A stretch of DNA of 64,000 nucleotides. Source: CAMFLJ01 sp965279255. GTDB lineage: Bacteria > Actinomycetota > Acidimicrobiia > Acidimicrobiales > Acidimicrobilacustridaceae. This document shows positions 37,122 through 45,912 of the stretch, one piece after another (position 1 is the first letter of the stretch; every line of letters begins with the position of its first letter). A model generated the notes under the pieces. It saw nothing but the letters and a program-made list of their open reading frames with translations. It searched no databases and had not been told where the DNA came from. The DNA lies in the NCBI GenBank assembly GCA_965279255.1, contig OZ257146.1, forward strand, positions 186,001-250,000. Reading direction: 5' to 3'. Position numbers and translations under genes: made by a program.

Positions 37122-38405
37122 TCAGGAGCGCAGCAGCGTCACCTCGTCGTAGCGGCGTCCGAGAGCGGCCTCGGGGTCGGCCCCGAGCCAGTCGAGGGCC
37201 GTGGTGTAGATCGTGCGGGGGTCGACGGTGGGCCTCACGTCTCCGTCGAGCAGGTCGCCGAGGTCGATCGACCCCTGCAGCCCGCCCACCACGGCCGGGC
37301 CGGCGAGGAACGTCGTGCTCGCCGCTCCGTGGTCGGTGCCGCCGCTGCCGTTCTCGGCGACCCGGCGCCCGAACTCGCTCGTGGTCATCAGCAGGGAGCG
37401 GTCGGCGAAGCCACCGGAGGTGGCCCGGGAGAAGTAGCCGGCGATGCCGGCGGCGACGTCGGCGTAGAGGCGCTCGTGGGTCGCCACCTGGCCGGCGTGG
37501 GTGTCGAAGCCTCCACCGGAGACGACCACGACCGTCGGGCCGGTCGCCGCCGCCACGATCTCGGCGGCCAGCGCCAGGCCCGCGGTGAACGGCGACTGCT
37601 GCTGGAGCTCGTCGTCGGTCCCGGCCGCGGTGACGAGCCCCTCGACGTCGGCGACGGCGTCGACGCTGCGGGCCATGGCGGCTCGGGCGAGTGTGGTGAG
37701 ATCGTCGTCGGGGCCGTCGCCCGATCCAGCGCCGGTGCTGCCGTCGTCGGAGAGGGCCAGCAGGCCGGCCGCCATGGCGGGAGAGCGGAAGCGGAAACCG
37801 GTCGGGTCGACCAGGGTGGTGACGGGTCGATCGCTGCCGGCGAGCGGAGGGGCGCCGCCGTTGAGCCCGGTCGCCGCGAGTGCGCCAGCGTCGGACGGCA
37901 ACGACTCCAACCACCCGGCGAGCCAGCCCGGAGCGCTGCCGCCGCGGTCGGCCCGCCACCACCGGTCCATGGACACGAAGTGCGACCGGTCGGGGTCGGG
38001 GAAGCCCACGCCCCGCACGGCCGAGAGCTGCCCGGTGTTCCACAGCGGGACGAGGGGTGCGAGCGCCGGGTGCAGGCCGGCCTCGCTGACCCCGGCGAGC
38101 GGGACGACATCGCCTTCGGGCACCGCGATCGTGGGTCGGGCGTCGCGGTAGCGGCCGTCGGCGGGCACCAGGCTCGAGAGGCCGTCGTTGCCGCCGTCGA
38201 GCTCGACGAGGATCAGGGCCCGGCTGCCTCCCGCCGTTCCGGCCGAGGGGCCGGCCCCTGTGCCATCCGACGCGGTGGAGGCGGTCGACGAGGAACCGCC
38301 ACCGACGCAGCCGGGCAGGGTCAGCGCGACGACGCCGCCTGCCGCGACCACGAGGAACGAGCGGCGCGACAACGCCGGGCCGGAGGGACTGCGGGGGTCG
38401 GTCAC
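37122..38405 (-). CDS. DUF1501 protein with twin-arginine signal and lipobox
   Basis: A 427-residue secreted protein of the DUF1501 (sulfatase-like) family. The N-terminus SRRSFLVVAAGGVVALTLPGC (13-33) combines a twin-arginine motif with a lipobox-like Cys33, so export by Tat and lipid anchoring are likely. Typical stretches include ILVELDGGNDGLSSLVP, HFVSMDRWWRAD, VVSGGGFDTHAGQ and MTTSEFGRRVAENGSGGTDHGAAS. A Ser/Thr/Gly linker follows the Cys. The GTG at 38405 overlaps the DUF1800 stop by 4 nt. DUF1800-DUF1501 pairs are common in bacteria; the biochemical role is unproven. Confidence 0.93.
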   Translation of the reverse strand: MTDPRSPSGPALSRRSFLVVAAGGVVALTLPGCVGGGSSSTASTASDGTGAGPSAGTAGGSRALILVELDGGNDGLSSLVPADGRYRDARPTIAVPEGDVVPLAGVSEAGLHPALAPLVPLWNTGQLSAVRGVGFPDPDRSHFVSMDRWWRADRGGSAPGWLAGWLESLPSDAGALAATGLNGGAPPLAGSDRPVTTLVDPTGFRFRSPAMAAGLLALSDDGSTGAGSGDGPDDDLTTLARAAMARSVDAVADVEGLVTAAGTDDELQQQSPFTAGLALAAEIVAAATGPTVVVVSGGGFDTHAGQVATHERLYADVAAGIAGYFSRATSGGFADRSLLMTTSEFGRRVAENGSGGTDHGAASTTFLAGPAVVGGLQGSIDLGDLLDGDVRPTVDPRTIYTTALDWLGADPEAALGRRYDEVTLLRS

Positions 38406-39643
38406 GAGATCACCACCTCGGGGCTGGTCAGGGCGAGGGCGAGTCGGGTGCGGGGGTCGGGCGCACCGTCGAGAGCCGCCGCGGTCGGCTCGCTGAACCG
38501 GGCATCGGGCACACCGAGCCGGTCGGCCAGCGCGTCGAGGTCCCCGCGTCGGGCGGCGTCGAGCGTCGGGTGGTGTTCGGCCGTCGCCGCGGCGACGGCG
38601 GCGGCGAGCTCGGCGCGGGCGACCACGGTGGAGCTGGCGAACCACGCCCTCCCGCCGGGCCAGCCGGCGACGTTGGGCGGGAACATCGGGATCTGGCCGG
38701 CTGCCCGCAGCCCCTTGGCCACGAGCTCGACGGGAGGGGACGCGCCGGTCGAGCGCCGGGCCATGGCCAGCCACGGCACGGGTGCCAGCACGACCGGGCC
38801 GGGCTCGACATCGCCGTCGATCGCCATGCGGGCGGCGGCCTGCACCAGCGCGTCGAGGCGGCGGCCGCCGGACTCGTAGGCGGCGGCGAGTGCACCGACG
38901 GTGCCGTCGTCGGTGCTGCCGAGCACCTCCGTGGCCACCCGCCGGGCGACGAACGCGGGGTGGTCGGGCTGGGCGGTGGCCGCGGCGATCACCCCGTCGA
39001 CGTCGTGCACGCCCGACCGGCCGAGGTACTGCTGCGGCGTGTCGTCGTGGCGGCGGGGACGGAACGTGGCCTCGGTCTCGGTCCGGCCGGCCGACCAGCC
39101 GGTGAGGGCCCGGGCTCCCGCCTGCACGTCGGCCTCGCCGTAGGAGCCGACGCCGAGGGAGAACAGCTCCAGCAGCTCTCTCGAGAAGTTCTCGTTGGGG
39201 GCGCCGGCGGTCGAGTCGGTGCCGTCGAGGTACCAGAGCATGGCGGGGTCGGTCGCCACGGCCCGCAGCAACGCCGGGAACGGGCCGGTGCCCTGGGCCC
39301 GGAACAGACGCAGCTGGCCGACCATCTGGGCGGGTGACCTCACCTTGTCCATCGACGAGACCAGCCATCCGTGCAGCATCCAGGTGAGCCGGTCGGGCAT
39401 CGGGGTCGAGGTGGTCGAGAGGTGGTCGAGCCAGGCGGTGATCACCCGGACCCGTTCCGCCCGCCCGGTCCGGGGGTCGGTGGGGACATCGATGCCGGCC
39501 CACGGGTCGGAGCCGTCGACGGGCTGCAGGAGCTCGGCGAGCTCGGCCTCGACCCCTCGGGCCCGGGCGGCGGCGAGCTCGGCGGGGGAGAGGCCCAGGC
39601 CGATGCGCCGGTGCAGCCACGCGACCGCAGCTCGTTCGTCCAT
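38402..39643 (-). CDS. DUF1800 protein
   Basis: A 413-residue protein of the DUF1800 family, the usual operon partner of DUF1501. Recognisable are the N-terminal WLHRRIGLGLSPAELAAARARG, LTWMLHGWLVSS, the hallmark NENFSRELLELFSLGVGSYGEADVQAGARALTGW and FPPNVAGWPGGRAWFASSTV. No signal peptide is evident here, unlike its partner. The ATG at 39643 is preceded by a purine-rich stretch. The function is unknown; these pairs are thought to act on cell-surface polymers. Confidence 0.92.
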   Translation of the reverse strand: MDERAAVAWLHRRIGLGLSPAELAAARARGVEAELAELLQPVDGSDPWAGIDVPTDPRTGRAERVRVITAWLDHLSTTSTPMPDRLTWMLHGWLVSSMDKVRSPAQMVGQLRLFRAQGTGPFPALLRAVATDPAMLWYLDGTDSTAGAPNENFSRELLELFSLGVGSYGEADVQAGARALTGWSAGRTETEATFRPRRHDDTPQQYLGRSGVHDVDGVIAAATAQPDHPAFVARRVATEVLGSTDDGTVGALAAAYESGGRRLDALVQAAARMAIDGDVEPGPVVLAPVPWLAMARRSTGASPPVELVAKGLRAAGQIPMFPPNVAGWPGGRAWFASSTVVARAELAAAVAAATAEHHPTLDAARRGDLDALADRLGVPDARFSEPTAAALDGAPDPRTRLALALTSPEVVIS

Positions 39644-39705
39644 GGGGCCATGCTCGTCGTCGGTCCTGACTCCCGCCTGACAGGCCCTCCCGCTACCGTC
39701 GGCCC

Positions 39706-40695
39706 ATGACGAGCTCCGGGGTGGAGGCCGTCGGCGATCCGGGGCGCGAGGTCGTCGTCCGCGGCAGCCGGTGGGCGGGGATCATGGGAGCTGCGGGTGC
39801 CGCGGCGATGGCCGTGGGGCTCGTCGCGATGGCGACCTTCTGGTCCGTCCCGGGCTCGGTGCGGGTGGTGTGTTCGGTCCTCGCCGTGCTCGTGGCCGTC
39901 CTCGCCCTGGGCCTGTGGCACCGGTCGCCCGCTGCCATCGCCTTCGGGATGGTCCTTGGCGCCTTCGTCGTGCTGGTCGGGGTCGAGGAGGTCCTGGCCG
40001 CGGGCGACAACGTGTACGAGCAGTATCCCCATGCGAGCGACCTGTGGACGGTGGCACTGCTGCTCGTCCTGGGCGCGTGGGTGCTCGTCGCCGCGACCGC
40101 CTCGGTTCCGCCGGCGGGTCGGGTGGGTCGGTGGGTGGCCCTCTTCGCCGTGGTGGCCGGCCTGGGGCTCATGGGTGCCGGGGCGCGGTGGCTGCTCGAG
40201 GTGCACCCGCTCGGGGCGGTTCCGTCCGGCGGGGCCAACAGTGTCCCGACCACAGGTGTCTCGACCTGTGGGAGCGCCTTCGACCCGGGCCCGGCGAACC
40301 TGGCGACCGCCTGCTGGGAGCAGCTCGTCGACGCGCGGGACGACGGTCGCCTCGCGCTGGCGATCGGCGCCGCGCTCGCGCTCGCTGGGGCGGGGCTGGT
40401 GCTCGGCCAGTTCGGGCGCCGGGCCTGGCCGGCGGTGTCCGCCGGCGGGGGAGCCCTGACGATCGGGCTGGCGGTGTGGCTCCGGGCGATGCCGCTCCAG
40501 AGCACCTACTGCACCGCCTCCTACGAGCAGTTCGACGGGGCGGTCTGCGACGGGCTCCGAGCCACTCGATCCGTGGTGTGGCTGCTCTTCGTCGTCGTCG
40601 GTGCGGGCCTGGTCGTCGCCGGCGTGGTCGGAGCAGTGGTGCTGGCGTCCGAGCGGCATCGCGATGCCGGGGAGGGCCCTCAGGTCAGCGCGTAG
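39706..40695 (+). CDS. Multi-span membrane protein of unknown function
   Basis: A 329-residue protein with about eight hydrophobic segments (about 25-45, 50-70, 75-97, 110-130, 140-160, 215-235, 245-262 and 290-315). Two extracytoplasmic loops are rich in Cys: STCGSAFDPGPANLATACWEQ and STYCTASYEQFDGAVCDGL, which could form disulfides. No family is recognised. TACCGT (39694-39699), 6 nt before the ATG, fits a leaderless promoter. The 3' end overlaps the convergent oxygenase gene by 16 nt. Confidence 0.85.
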   Translation: MTSSGVEAVGDPGREVVVRGSRWAGIMGAAGAAAMAVGLVAMATFWSVPGSVRVVCSVLAVLVAVLALGLWHRSPAAIAFGMVLGAFVVLVGVEEVLAAGDNVYEQYPHASDLWTVALLLVLGAWVLVAATASVPPAGRVGRWVALFAVVAGLGLMGAGARWLLEVHPLGAVPSGGANSVPTTGVSTCGSAFDPGPANLATACWEQLVDARDDGRLALAIGAALALAGAGLVLGQFGRRAWPAVSAGGGALTIGLAVWLRAMPLQSTYCTASYEQFDGAVCDGLRATRSVVWLLFVVVGAGLVVAGVVGAVVLASERHRDAGEGPQVSA

Positions 40696-41618
40696 CGCTC
40701 GTGGGCGCCCTTCTTGAACGCCTCCTGGCGGCGGAAGAGGTGCTCGCCCGCGCCGATCGCCTCGATGGGCGGATGGCCCTCGTCGATGCACGACGGGGCC
40801 GGCGCCACGATCGTGTCGAGCGCCGGGTAGTGGAAGTACACGAGGGCGAGCCGCGACGACTCGGCCGCCACCTCCCTCGGCGGGTTCACCACGCGGTGGA
40901 GGTTGGCCGGGACCTGTCGGTTGGTCCAACGGGAGAAGAGGTCGCCGACCTGGACGACGTAGGCGTCGTCGGGGATGACCACCGAGGTCCAACCCCGACC
41001 GGTCGGTCGTACCTCGAGCCCTCCGGGAGCCTCGTCGGCGGTCAGGAGGGTGATACCGCCCCGATCGGTGTGAGAGCCGACACGGGTCTGGCCTGGAAGC
41101 GGCGGCTCGGGCTGGGGCAGGTAGTGGTTGGCCACCAGGTTGGCGAACTGCCCGTCGGTCCAGCCCGGCAGGTCGTCGGACGGCAGCTCGAGCTCGGCGG
41201 CGGCGAGCCGCACAAGCATCGAGGCCAGGGCGCCGGCGGCCGCGTAGTACGCCGTCCACGCCGAGCGGAAGCCGCTCGGACGCTCGGGCCAGCGGCTGAA
41301 GGTGTCGAGCTCCTGGCACTCGAAGCGCTCGACGAGGTCGGGCACCCGGTCGCCGGTGAGCTCCGCCGCCCCCTCGTAGACCGGCTGCCAGCCGGACCAC
41401 GGACCGGTGCCGTCCCACCGCACCTGCGCCTTCTCCTCGGCCGGCAGGGCGAAGAACTCGCGGGAGAGCTCGATGACCTCCCGCCGCAGGTCCAGGTCGA
41501 CCCCGTGGTTCACGAGCAGCGCCGACGCATGGGTGCGCAGGGCGGAGACGAGCTGGGCCCCGGCATCGGACGAGCCGAGGTCGATCACCGGGACGGGCGA
41601 CGGGAGGGGAGAGCTCAT
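40680..41618 (-). CDS. 2-oxoglutarate/Fe(II)-dependent oxygenase (isopenicillin-N-synthase-like)
   Basis: A 312-residue oxygenase of the 2OG-Fe(II) superfamily. The N-terminal DIOX_N part reads PVIDLGSSDAG to LLVNHGVDLDLRREVIELSREFFALPAEEKAQVRW. The iron ligands are in GSHTDRGGITLL (H-x-D) and NLHRVVNPP (distal His); the 2OG-binding Arg is in SSRLALVYFHYP. It uses O2 and 2-oxoglutarate to oxidise a small molecule, not identifiable. TACCGT (41630-41625) lies 6 nt before ATG 41618, and CTGTTCC direct repeats lie just upstream. Confidence 0.92.
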   Translation of the reverse strand: MSSPLPSPVPVIDLGSSDAGAQLVSALRTHASALLVNHGVDLDLRREVIELSREFFALPAEEKAQVRWDGTGPWSGWQPVYEGAAELTGDRVPDLVERFECQELDTFSRWPERPSGFRSAWTAYYAAAGALASMLVRLAAAELELPSDDLPGWTDGQFANLVANHYLPQPEPPLPGQTRVGSHTDRGGITLLTADEAPGGLEVRPTGRGWTSVVIPDDAYVVQVGDLFSRWTNRQVPANLHRVVNPPREVAAESSRLALVYFHYPALDTIVAPAPSCIDEGHPPIEAIGAGEHLFRRQEAFKKGAHERYALT

Positions 41619-41638
41619 CCCCGGACGGTACCGACGGC

Positions 41639-41656
41639 CTGTTCCGGGACTGTTCC
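41639..41656 (-). promoter_or_regulatory. Phased direct repeat upstream of the 2OG oxygenase
   Basis: CTGTTCC at 41639-41645 and again at 41650-41656 (plus strand), an exact repeat with an 11-bp period, lies 9-31 bp upstream of the TACCGT -10 box of the oxygenase gene. Such helical-phase repeats are typical of response-regulator sites. No regulator is assigned. Confidence 0.5.
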
Positions 41657-41748
41657 GCGAGGGGTCACCTCGCCGTGAAGGGTGTCTGACCGGTGTCTGC
41701 CACCGGCCGGGCGCACGACGTCGGGTGCCGGGTGCGGGACGCCGTCGG

Positions 41749-42303
41749 TCAGGCGACGCGGACGCGCGAGGCGTGCAGCGGGGTGTCGACCCCGCACGAC
41801 TCGAGCCGGGCCGACCAGGCGGTGCCGGTCGGGCCGATGGCCTCGAGCACGAGCCCGAACTGGTCGTGGCAGTAGCCGAGCCACACGGCCGCCGAGCGGG
41901 AGACGCCGTCGAGCTCGAGGGCGGTGCCGTCACCGAGCACCAGGATCAACCGCCCGTCGGCCCAGCCCACGGCCCGCACCCTGCGGTCGCGGCGGCTGTC
42001 GGGCACCAGTGCCTGCACCGCGGCCTGGCGGTCACGGGCGAGATCGTGCCGGACCTGCTCGTCGAGGCGGCGCAGCTCGACGATCTCGGCGGCGTCGAAG
42101 GCCTCGAGCACCCAGTCGTCGTCGGCGGTCGTGGCCCGGGGGGCCGGGGGCAGGGTGAGCCACGTGCTGGGAGATCGGCGCTCGGCCGCGGGCTCGGCTG
42201 CCGGGGGAGCGGCCATCGGCTGGCGCCTCCCTGCCCCGCGCGCCAGCACCGCGCCGACGGCGCAGGCGGAGGCGACGGTCAGGGCGAGCAGGGGCACCCC
42301 CAT
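41749..42303 (-). CDS. Membrane-anchored protein of unknown function
   Basis: A 184-residue protein. Residues 2-20 form one hydrophobic helix (GVPLLALTVASACAVGAVLA) followed by an Arg-rich and Pro/Ala-rich linker (about 21-60). The soluble part from about 65 carries an acidic helix FDAAEIVELRRLDEQVRHDLARDRQAAVQALV and a small beta-rich region VRAVGWADGRLILVLGDGTALELDGV. No known domain is recognised. ATG 42303 is chosen as it directly begins the hydrophobic helix; ATG 42357 would add 18 unlikely residues. Confidence 0.7.
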   Translation of the reverse strand: MGVPLLALTVASACAVGAVLARGAGRRQPMAAPPAAEPAAERRSPSTWLTLPPAPRATTADDDWVLEAFDAAEIVELRRLDEQVRHDLARDRQAAVQALVPDSRRDRRVRAVGWADGRLILVLGDGTALELDGVSRSAAVWLGYCHDQFGLVLEAIGPTGTAWSARLESCGVDTPLHASRVRVA

Positions 42304-42379
42304 ATCGTCGGCGTGCAGCCGCCCCGAACTGCAGCGGAGGGCGGTGATCCTGGGCACGTGTGCCCGATGACCGACCGCG

Positions 42380-43582
42380 TCAGGTAGCCGGCGAAACGTC
42401 GTCCACCCGCTCGTGCACCGACCACCGCCAGCGGGCGAGGAGGAGGAACAGCACCATCGTCACGCCGGTGCCGACGAAGATGGCGCCCCGTCCGAAGGCC
42501 TCGTAGACCGCCGCTCCGCCGAGGGCGGCCATGCCGGCCACGGCCAGCCCGGTGGCGCCCAGCAGGCCCTGCCCGGTGGCGACCTGGTCGGGTGGGCTGG
42601 CGATGGCCACCGCCACCTGGTTGCTGGGCATGGTGAAGGCGTCGGCGGTGGCGTGGATCGCCGACACGGCGATCAGCACCCAGAGCGGCCCGAACCCGTA
42701 GATCGAGGTGCAGACCGCGGCCACCAGGATGCTGACGCTCACCACCTTGATCGGGCCCTTCCGCTGGGCGAGGGCCCCGCCCTTCGGGGCGAACACGATC
42801 ATCGGGATGGTGAAGATGCTGAGGGTGAGCCCGATCAGCCACGTCTCGGCCCCGAGGTCGCGCAGCAGCACCGACCACAGGGCCTCGAACATGCCGATGG
42901 TCAGGTAGAAGGCGATCGCGGCCGCCAGCGCCGACTGCACTGCGGGCAGCTTCAGCAGGCCCCGCACCGCCCGGTGGACGGTGGCGGTGGTGGCGCCGGC
43001 CTGGAGGTCGAGCTTCAGCAGCACCAGCAGCACGATGCCGTACACCACGGCGAGGGCGAGGAAGGGCGCCCGCAGGCCGATGGTCTGGGCCAGCACGGCG
43101 GCCAGCAGTGGGCCGAGCACGAACCCCGAGACGTCGAACGCCGTCTGGGTGCCGAGGTTGGCGCCGACCCGCTCGGGGTCGCGGGTGATGACCAGGCGAC
43201 GGACCGCCGGGCCGACCGTGCCCGAGCCGAGGCCCAGCAGGAGGCGGGCGCCGACCCAGGCCCACAGCTCGGTGGCGAAGACCATGCCGAGCATGCCGAA
43301 GGCGGCGACGCCGACGCCGGCCCGCAACATGAGCGCGGTGTGGCCGCGGTCGGCGTAGCGGGCGAGCAGCACCTGGCTGGTGAAGCCGGTGGCGAAGCCG
43401 GCGAAGGCGATCAGGCCCACGTCGGCGTCGCTGAAGCCGAAGCGGTCGCGGATGTCGGCGAGGAGCGTGAAGATCCCGCCGTAGCCGAGCGACATCAGGG
43501 CCGTGAGCAGGAACAGCACGTACAGAGGCCGGCGGGCCGGCCCTGTGGCGGGCGCCTCCGAGGGCACCTCGATCTCGGTCAC
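42380..43582 (-). CDS. MFS transporter
   Basis: A 400-residue major facilitator with twelve hydrophobic segments starting at about residue 20. The loop 2-3 motif reads LARYADRGHTALM (variant of G-x3-D-R-x-G-R), and the helix-4 Arg is in GARLLLGLGSGTVGPAVRRLV. The second-half loop FAPKGGALAQRKGPIKV corresponds to the repeated motif. The substrate is unknown; drug or metabolite export is typical. GTG 43582 has GGAGG 7 nt upstream. It is divergent from the DsbA-like gene. Confidence 0.9.
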   Translation of the reverse strand: MTEIEVPSEAPATGPARRPLYVLFLLTALMSLGYGGIFTLLADIRDRFGFSDADVGLIAFAGFATGFTSQVLLARYADRGHTALMLRAGVGVAAFGMLGMVFATELWAWVGARLLLGLGSGTVGPAVRRLVITRDPERVGANLGTQTAFDVSGFVLGPLLAAVLAQTIGLRAPFLALAVVYGIVLLVLLKLDLQAGATTATVHRAVRGLLKLPAVQSALAAAIAFYLTIGMFEALWSVLLRDLGAETWLIGLTLSIFTIPMIVFAPKGGALAQRKGPIKVVSVSILVAAVCTSIYGFGPLWVLIAVSAIHATADAFTMPSNQVAVAIASPPDQVATGQGLLGATGLAVAGMAALGGAAVYEAFGRGAIFVGTGVTMVLFLLLARWRWSVHERVDDVSPAT

Positions 43583-43659
43583 GTCGTGCCTCCCCCCGGC
43601 GGTGCGGGCAGGCTACCGGTCGGCGGAATCGGCGGTCGGCCCGCGTACCATTCCTTGCC

Positions 43660-44379
43660 ATGACAACCACCTCCGAGCCGCTCCGGGTCGACATCTGGTC
43701 CGACGTCGTGTGCCCCTGGTGCGCCATCGGCAAGGCCAACCTCGACAAGGCGCTCGAGCGCTTCCCCGAGGCCGGCCGGGTCGAGATCGTGTGGCACAGC
43801 TTCGAGCTCGATCCCAACGCCCCGGCGGCGGTGGCCGGCGATCACGCCGAGCAGATCGCCCGCAAGTACGGCATGCCCGTCGAGCAGGCCCGACAGACCA
43901 TCGACCGGGTTGCCACCACGGCCCGCGGCGTGGGTCTCGACTTCCGCTTCGACCGGGTGCGCCCTGGCAACACGTTCGACGCCCACCGGGTGATCCACCT
44001 GGCCGCCGACCGGGGCCTGCAGCTCCAGGTGAAGGAGCGGATGTTCCGCGGCTACTTCACCGAGGGCGCCGCCATCGGCCTGCCCGAGGAGGTCGAGCGC
44101 CTGGCGGTCGACGCCGGCCTCGACGCCGATGAGGTCGCCGAGGTGCTGGAGTCCGGCGCCTACGGCGACGAGGTGCGGGCCGACGAGGCCGCCGCCCACC
44201 AGATGGGCGCCACCGGCGTGCCGTTCTTCGTGTTCGACGGCCGCTACGCCGTGGGCGGGGCCCAGCCGCCCGACGTGCTGCTCGAGGTGCTCCAGCGCTG
44301 CTGGCAGGAGCGCACCCCCGGCGTCGAGGTCCTGTCGATGGCCGACGACGCCTGCGGCCCCGACGGCTGCGAGATCTGA
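43660..44379 (+). CDS. FrnE/DsbA family thiol oxidoreductase
   Basis: A 239-residue cytosolic DsbA-fold protein of the FrnE group (no signal peptide). The active site is Cys18-Pro-Trp-Cys21 in IWSDVVCPWCAIGKANL. The family stretches NTFDAHRVIHLAADRGLQLQVKERMFRGYFTEG and ATGVPFFVFDGRYAVGGAQPPDVL (with the cis-Pro) follow. The C-terminus carries two more cysteines (DACGPDGCEI). TACCAT (43646-43651), 8 nt before the ATG, suggests a leaderless message. Such proteins act in disulfide exchange or oxidative-stress defence. Confidence 0.94.
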   Translation: MTTTSEPLRVDIWSDVVCPWCAIGKANLDKALERFPEAGRVEIVWHSFELDPNAPAAVAGDHAEQIARKYGMPVEQARQTIDRVATTARGVGLDFRFDRVRPGNTFDAHRVIHLAADRGLQLQVKERMFRGYFTEGAAIGLPEEVERLAVDAGLDADEVAEVLESGAYGDEVRADEAAAHQMGATGVPFFVFDGRYAVGGAQPPDVLLEVLQRCWQERTPGVEVLSMADDACGPDGCEI

Positions 44380-44396
44380 GCCCGAGGGCCCAGATC
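44373..44396. terminator. Hairpin overlapping the stop of the DsbA-like gene
   Basis: GATCTG (44373-44378) pairs with CAGATC (44391-44396), with inner GCCC/GGGC and a 2-nt loop plus two unpaired bases. The stop codon TGA is within the left arm. It lies between convergent genes, 14 bp from the stop of the reductase gene, and can serve both. Confidence 0.65.
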
Positions 44397-44410
44397 CCGC
44401 GACCGCAGGA

Positions 44411-44911
44411 TCAGCTCCAGTCGGAGAGCTCGGCGGGCCGGCTCTCGACCAGGCGCACGAGCGGGATCGTGCGAGGCGTCTTGGCCTGGTAGTCGGCGTA
44501 CCAGGCGCGGTCCTCGACGAGCAGGGCGTAGAGGCGGTCGTGCTCCTCACCCTCCTCGAGGATGTCGGGCACCGACCAGTAGGCACCGGTCTGGGTGCGC
44601 ACGAGCACCTCGGGGTTGGCCTCGCGGTCGCGCAGGTTGACGAACCACGAGGGGTGCTTCTCGGCGCCGGCGAACGACGCCACGACGACGCGCACGTCGT
44701 CGGGATCGCGCCAGAACGGCACAGCGATCTTGTGGACGTTGCCGGACTTACGGCCGACCGTGCGGATCATCACGTGGTGCATCCCGACCTGGACCCAGAC
44801 GGCGTCGTCGTCGGTCTGCTCGAGGTACTGCACGTGCATCTTGGTGATGTTCGGGATCTCGTCGTGCGACGGGGTCTCCCAGGCCTGCTCGACCTTCTGA
44901 TCGGTCGCCAT
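44411..44911 (-). CDS. Deazaflavin (F420)-dependent nitroreductase-family protein (DUF385)
   Basis: A 166-residue protein of the Ddn/FDOR-A split-barrel group. The diagnostic stretch is IRTVGRKSGNVHKIAVPFWRD, then VVVASFAGAEKHPSWFVNLRDREANPEVLVRT, which forms the F420-binding and lid regions, and a C-terminal EDRAWYADYQAKTPRTIPLVRL. These enzymes reduce quinones, enones or nitro compounds with F420H2. Whether this organism makes F420 is not shown in the window. ATG 44911 has GGGGGA upstream. Confidence 0.9.
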   Translation of the reverse strand: MATDQKVEQAWETPSHDEIPNITKMHVQYLEQTDDDAVWVQVGMHHVMIRTVGRKSGNVHKIAVPFWRDPDDVRVVVASFAGAEKHPSWFVNLRDREANPEVLVRTQTGAYWSVPDILEEGEEHDRLYALLVEDRAWYADYQAKTPRTIPLVRLVESRPAELSDWS

Positions 44912-45001
44912 GACCGTCCCCCTTGTTCGTGGTGAAGGGCACCGATCATGCCAGATCGGCCCGGTCCGGCCCATGCTCGGGGCGGACCGGGCCGATGGGC
45001 C

Positions 45002-45784
45002 CTAGAGCATGAACTCGCCGCCGTTGACGTTGAGCTCGGCGCCGGTGATGACGCTGGCCAGGTCGGAGGCCAGGAAGGCCACGGCGTTGGCGCAGTCGGC
45101 GTCGTCGGGGATGATCCCGAGCGGGATGTCCTTGGTGATCTCGCCGATCACGGCGTCGCGGTCCTGGCCCTGCGACACGGCGTACTCGACGTAGCCCTCG
45201 ACGGGCGGGCCCCACATCCAGCCCATGAAGGTGCTGTTGACCCGGATGCCGTGGGCGCCGAGCTCCTTGGCCAGCATGCGGGCGGCGATGGTGAGTGCGC
45301 CCTTCGTGGTGGCGTAGCCCGACTGGGTCGGCAGCGGCTTCTTCTGGATCATCGAGTTCACGAACACGATGGAGCCCTTGTGGGCGCCCTTCATCTGCTG
45401 CACGACCTGCTGGGTGAGCGTGAGCGTTCCGAAGACCGTGACGTCGAAGGCCTTGCGCCAGCCGTCGAGGTCGGCGTCCTCGAAGAGGGTGAACGCCGGC
45501 GGCTGGTAGGCGCTGTTCACCAGGCAGTCGATGCGGCCGAACTCGGCCATGGTGGCGTCGACGAGGCGTTGGGTCTGCTCGGCGTCGCCGATGTCGGTCG
45601 GGACGATGAGCGTGCGCCGCTCGGGCCACTGCCGGGCGATCTCGTCGGCGACCTCCTGCAGCTTCGACTCGGTGCGCGCGGCCAGCACGACGTCGGAGCC
45701 CTCGCGGGCGAACACGTACGCCAGCTCCTGCCCCAGCCCCGGACCGATGCCCGAGATGATCGAGACCTTGCCCTCCAACAACAT
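45002..45784 (-). CDS. Short-chain dehydrogenase/reductase
   Basis: A 260-residue classical SDR. The nucleotide-binding motif is variant, SGIGPGLG (residues 11-18) in place of TGxxxGIG; the central NSAYQ replaces the usual NNAG; catalytic Ser is in VFVNSMIQKK and the Tyr/Lys pair in YATTK. The end IPDDADCANAVAFLASDLASVITGAELNVNGGEFML is standard. These variants match a recurring actinobacterial SDR group of unknown substrate. ATG 45784 follows AAGGGGGATGCA. Confidence 0.92.
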   Translation of the reverse strand: MLLEGKVSIISGIGPGLGQELAYVFAREGSDVVLAARTESKLQEVADEIARQWPERRTLIVPTDIGDAEQTQRLVDATMAEFGRIDCLVNSAYQPPAFTLFEDADLDGWRKAFDVTVFGTLTLTQQVVQQMKGAHKGSIVFVNSMIQKKPLPTQSGYATTKGALTIAARMLAKELGAHGIRVNSTFMGWMWGPPVEGYVEYAVSQGQDRDAVIGEITKDIPLGIIPDDADCANAVAFLASDLASVITGAELNVNGGEFML

Positions 45785-45854
45785 TGCATCCCCCTTGATC
45801 GAATGGGCCTGACTACCATGCCTCGGCGCTCCCTGCCCCCACGAGGCGCGAAGC

Positions 45855-45893
45855 TGGCTCACCTCGTGTCGGTTTCCGGCACGACATGAGCCA
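45855..45893. repeat. Intergenic hairpin with TGGCTCA/TGAGCCA arms
   Basis: Outer arms TGGCTCA (45855-45861) and TGAGCCA (45887-45893); inner stem TCGTG, t, CGG, TTT loop, CCG, g, CACGA. It lies in the 128-bp space between divergent SDR and epimerase genes, so it is not a conventional terminator of either. Its outer arms and the bases next to them (CC on the left, CGACA on the right) recur in the hairpin at 60852. Confidence 0.75.
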
Positions 45894-45912
45894 CCTTGGG
45901 GGAGGAGCCGTC

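Noticed and set aside
45886..45888. ATG as start of the epimerase-family gene.
   Set aside because: It is inside the right arm of the TGGCTCA hairpin, while GTG 45913 has GGAGGA at good distance.
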